NCBI RefSeq assembly: GCF_008727875.1
Contig: NZ_VTWS01000003.1
Location: 496,001 to 560,000 of the forward strand
DNA from: Larkinella humicola
GTDB lineage: Bacteria; Bacteroidota; Bacteroidia; Cytophagales; Spirosomataceae
Length of the DNA: 64,000 bases
Direction: 5' to 3'
A program made the position numbers and the translations under genes. Each line of letters begins with the position of its first letter. The first letter of the stretch is position 1. Positions 63,576-64,000 of the stretch are shown in pieces. The notes under the pieces are model-generated. The model was not told the DNA's origin. It did no database searches and worked only from the letters and a program-made list of their open reading frames with translations.

Positions 63576-64000
63576 ATGCCAAGGTGCTTTCAACGAATAA
63601 AGGGGTTTATTCATCTTCCAATCTGGTTACTTCTTGTATCCGATTTGATGTCGGCTCCTACTTCCCAAAATCCGTTTCTGGCGCCCTACATCCGAAATTT
63701 TCCGAAACAGGAATACCAGGCCTATAATCAAAACTGGTCGCTTTGTCAGGACAAGGTTACCGGTTTCCTGTATGCTGCTAACTCTAAGGGCTTGCTGGAA
63801 TACGACGGAACGCGCTGGCAAACCTATCGATTGCCCAAACGGCAGATTGTTCGGTCGGTGGCTATCGATCCACAAGGACGCATTTATACCGGCGGTTTGG
63901 GTGAGATTGGCTATTGGCAGCCCAATGCTGCCGGTGTGCTTCACTATCGTTCACTCAGCGGACGGATTCCCGGCAAGCTTTTCCCGAAAGAAGAAATCTG
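63576..64000 (+). CDS. Two-component-type propeller sensor/regulator (3' partial)
   Basis: An ATG at 63576 opens a frame running off the right edge (141 codons visible). After a hydrophobic signal or membrane segment (HLPIWLLLVSDLMSA) come two propeller blades (FLYAANSKGLLEYDGTRWQT and GRIYTGGLGEIGYWQPN), the two-component regulator propeller found in sensors of polysaccharide loci. The C-terminal output domain (histidine kinase, LuxR or AraC HTH) is not visible. It is divergent from the glucan susC and probably its activator. Confidence 0.8.
   Translation, partial: MPRCFQRIKGFIHLPIWLLLVSDLMSAPTSQNPFLAPYIRNFPKQEYQAYNQNWSLCQDKVTGFLYAANSKGLLEYDGTRWQTYRLPKRQIVRSVAIDPQGRIYTGGLGEIGYWQPNAAGVLHYRSLSGRIPGKLFPKEEI

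Noticed and set aside
1-64000. tRNA or rRNA genes, prophage, integrase, transposase
   Set aside because: None was recognised on either strand by eye; a covariance-model scan would be needed to exclude tRNAs fully.

Overview
The window comes from a Bacteroidota chromosome, most likely order Cytophagales (Spirosomataceae-like, e.g. Spirosoma or Larkinella). This is inferred from two SusC/SusD pairs, an ECF sigma/FecR surface-signalling pair, hybrid sensor/AraC and propeller-sensor regulators, promoters of the Bacteroidota form TTTG-N20-TAnnTTTG, lack of obvious Shine-Dalgarno sequences, a lipoprotein TamA homologue (TamL type), and the gene order of the ribosomal block. The species cannot be fixed from sequence alone.

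Layout. (1) 1-3.6 kb: 3' part of a hybrid two-component regulator, a doubtful small ORF and a DUF1624/HGSNAT-like membrane acyltransferase. (2) 3.7-23.3 kb, all on the minus strand: fusA-rpsJ, then rplC through rplQ (S10, spc and alpha blocks with secY, map, infA, rpmJ, rpsD and rpoA), a strong terminator, and carA. Two genes missed by length filters, rpmJ and rpmD, are resolved here. L17 carries a helix-hairpin-helix-like extension and S3 a long Arg/Gly tail. Between rpsJ and rplC lies a noncoding stretch bracketed by a promoter-like box and a terminator, a candidate small RNA. (3) 23.5-26.3 kb: a WYL regulator divergent from the RNA ligase gene rtcB, with inverted repeats between them. (4) 26.5-33.1 kb: a small exported protein followed by a CzcCBA-type heavy-metal efflux system and a PepSY-like exported protein. 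(5) 33.1-40.5 kb: a tamB-tamL outer-membrane assembly operon. (6) 40.6-57.1 kb, plus strand: ECF sigma, FecR anti-sigma, STN-containing SusC, SusD, a possible mutarotase-like protein, a PQQ/cytochrome c dehydrogenase, a Tat-tagged enolase-superfamily sugar-acid dehydratase, a Tat-tagged metallophosphoesterase, an SGNH-TPR protein and a 49-residue DUF5989 protein. (7) 57.2-64 kb: a polysaccharide locus with a GH144-like beta-1,2-glucanase, SusD and SusC, divergent from a propeller sensor gene cut by the right edge.

The genes fall into core translation/secretion, envelope biogenesis and metal resistance, and two glycan or sugar loci with different control logic: sigma/FecR plus STN-SusC in one, a propeller sensor plus STN-less SusC in the other. 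The first sugar locus looks like an oxidative pathway acting outside the cytoplasm, because every predicted enzyme carries an export signal. Many intergenic gaps hold long, nearly perfect inverted repeats of several unrelated sequence families. Two of these, around 48.7 and 53.7 kb, belong to one family whose arms differ between copies yet stay self-complementary within each copy.
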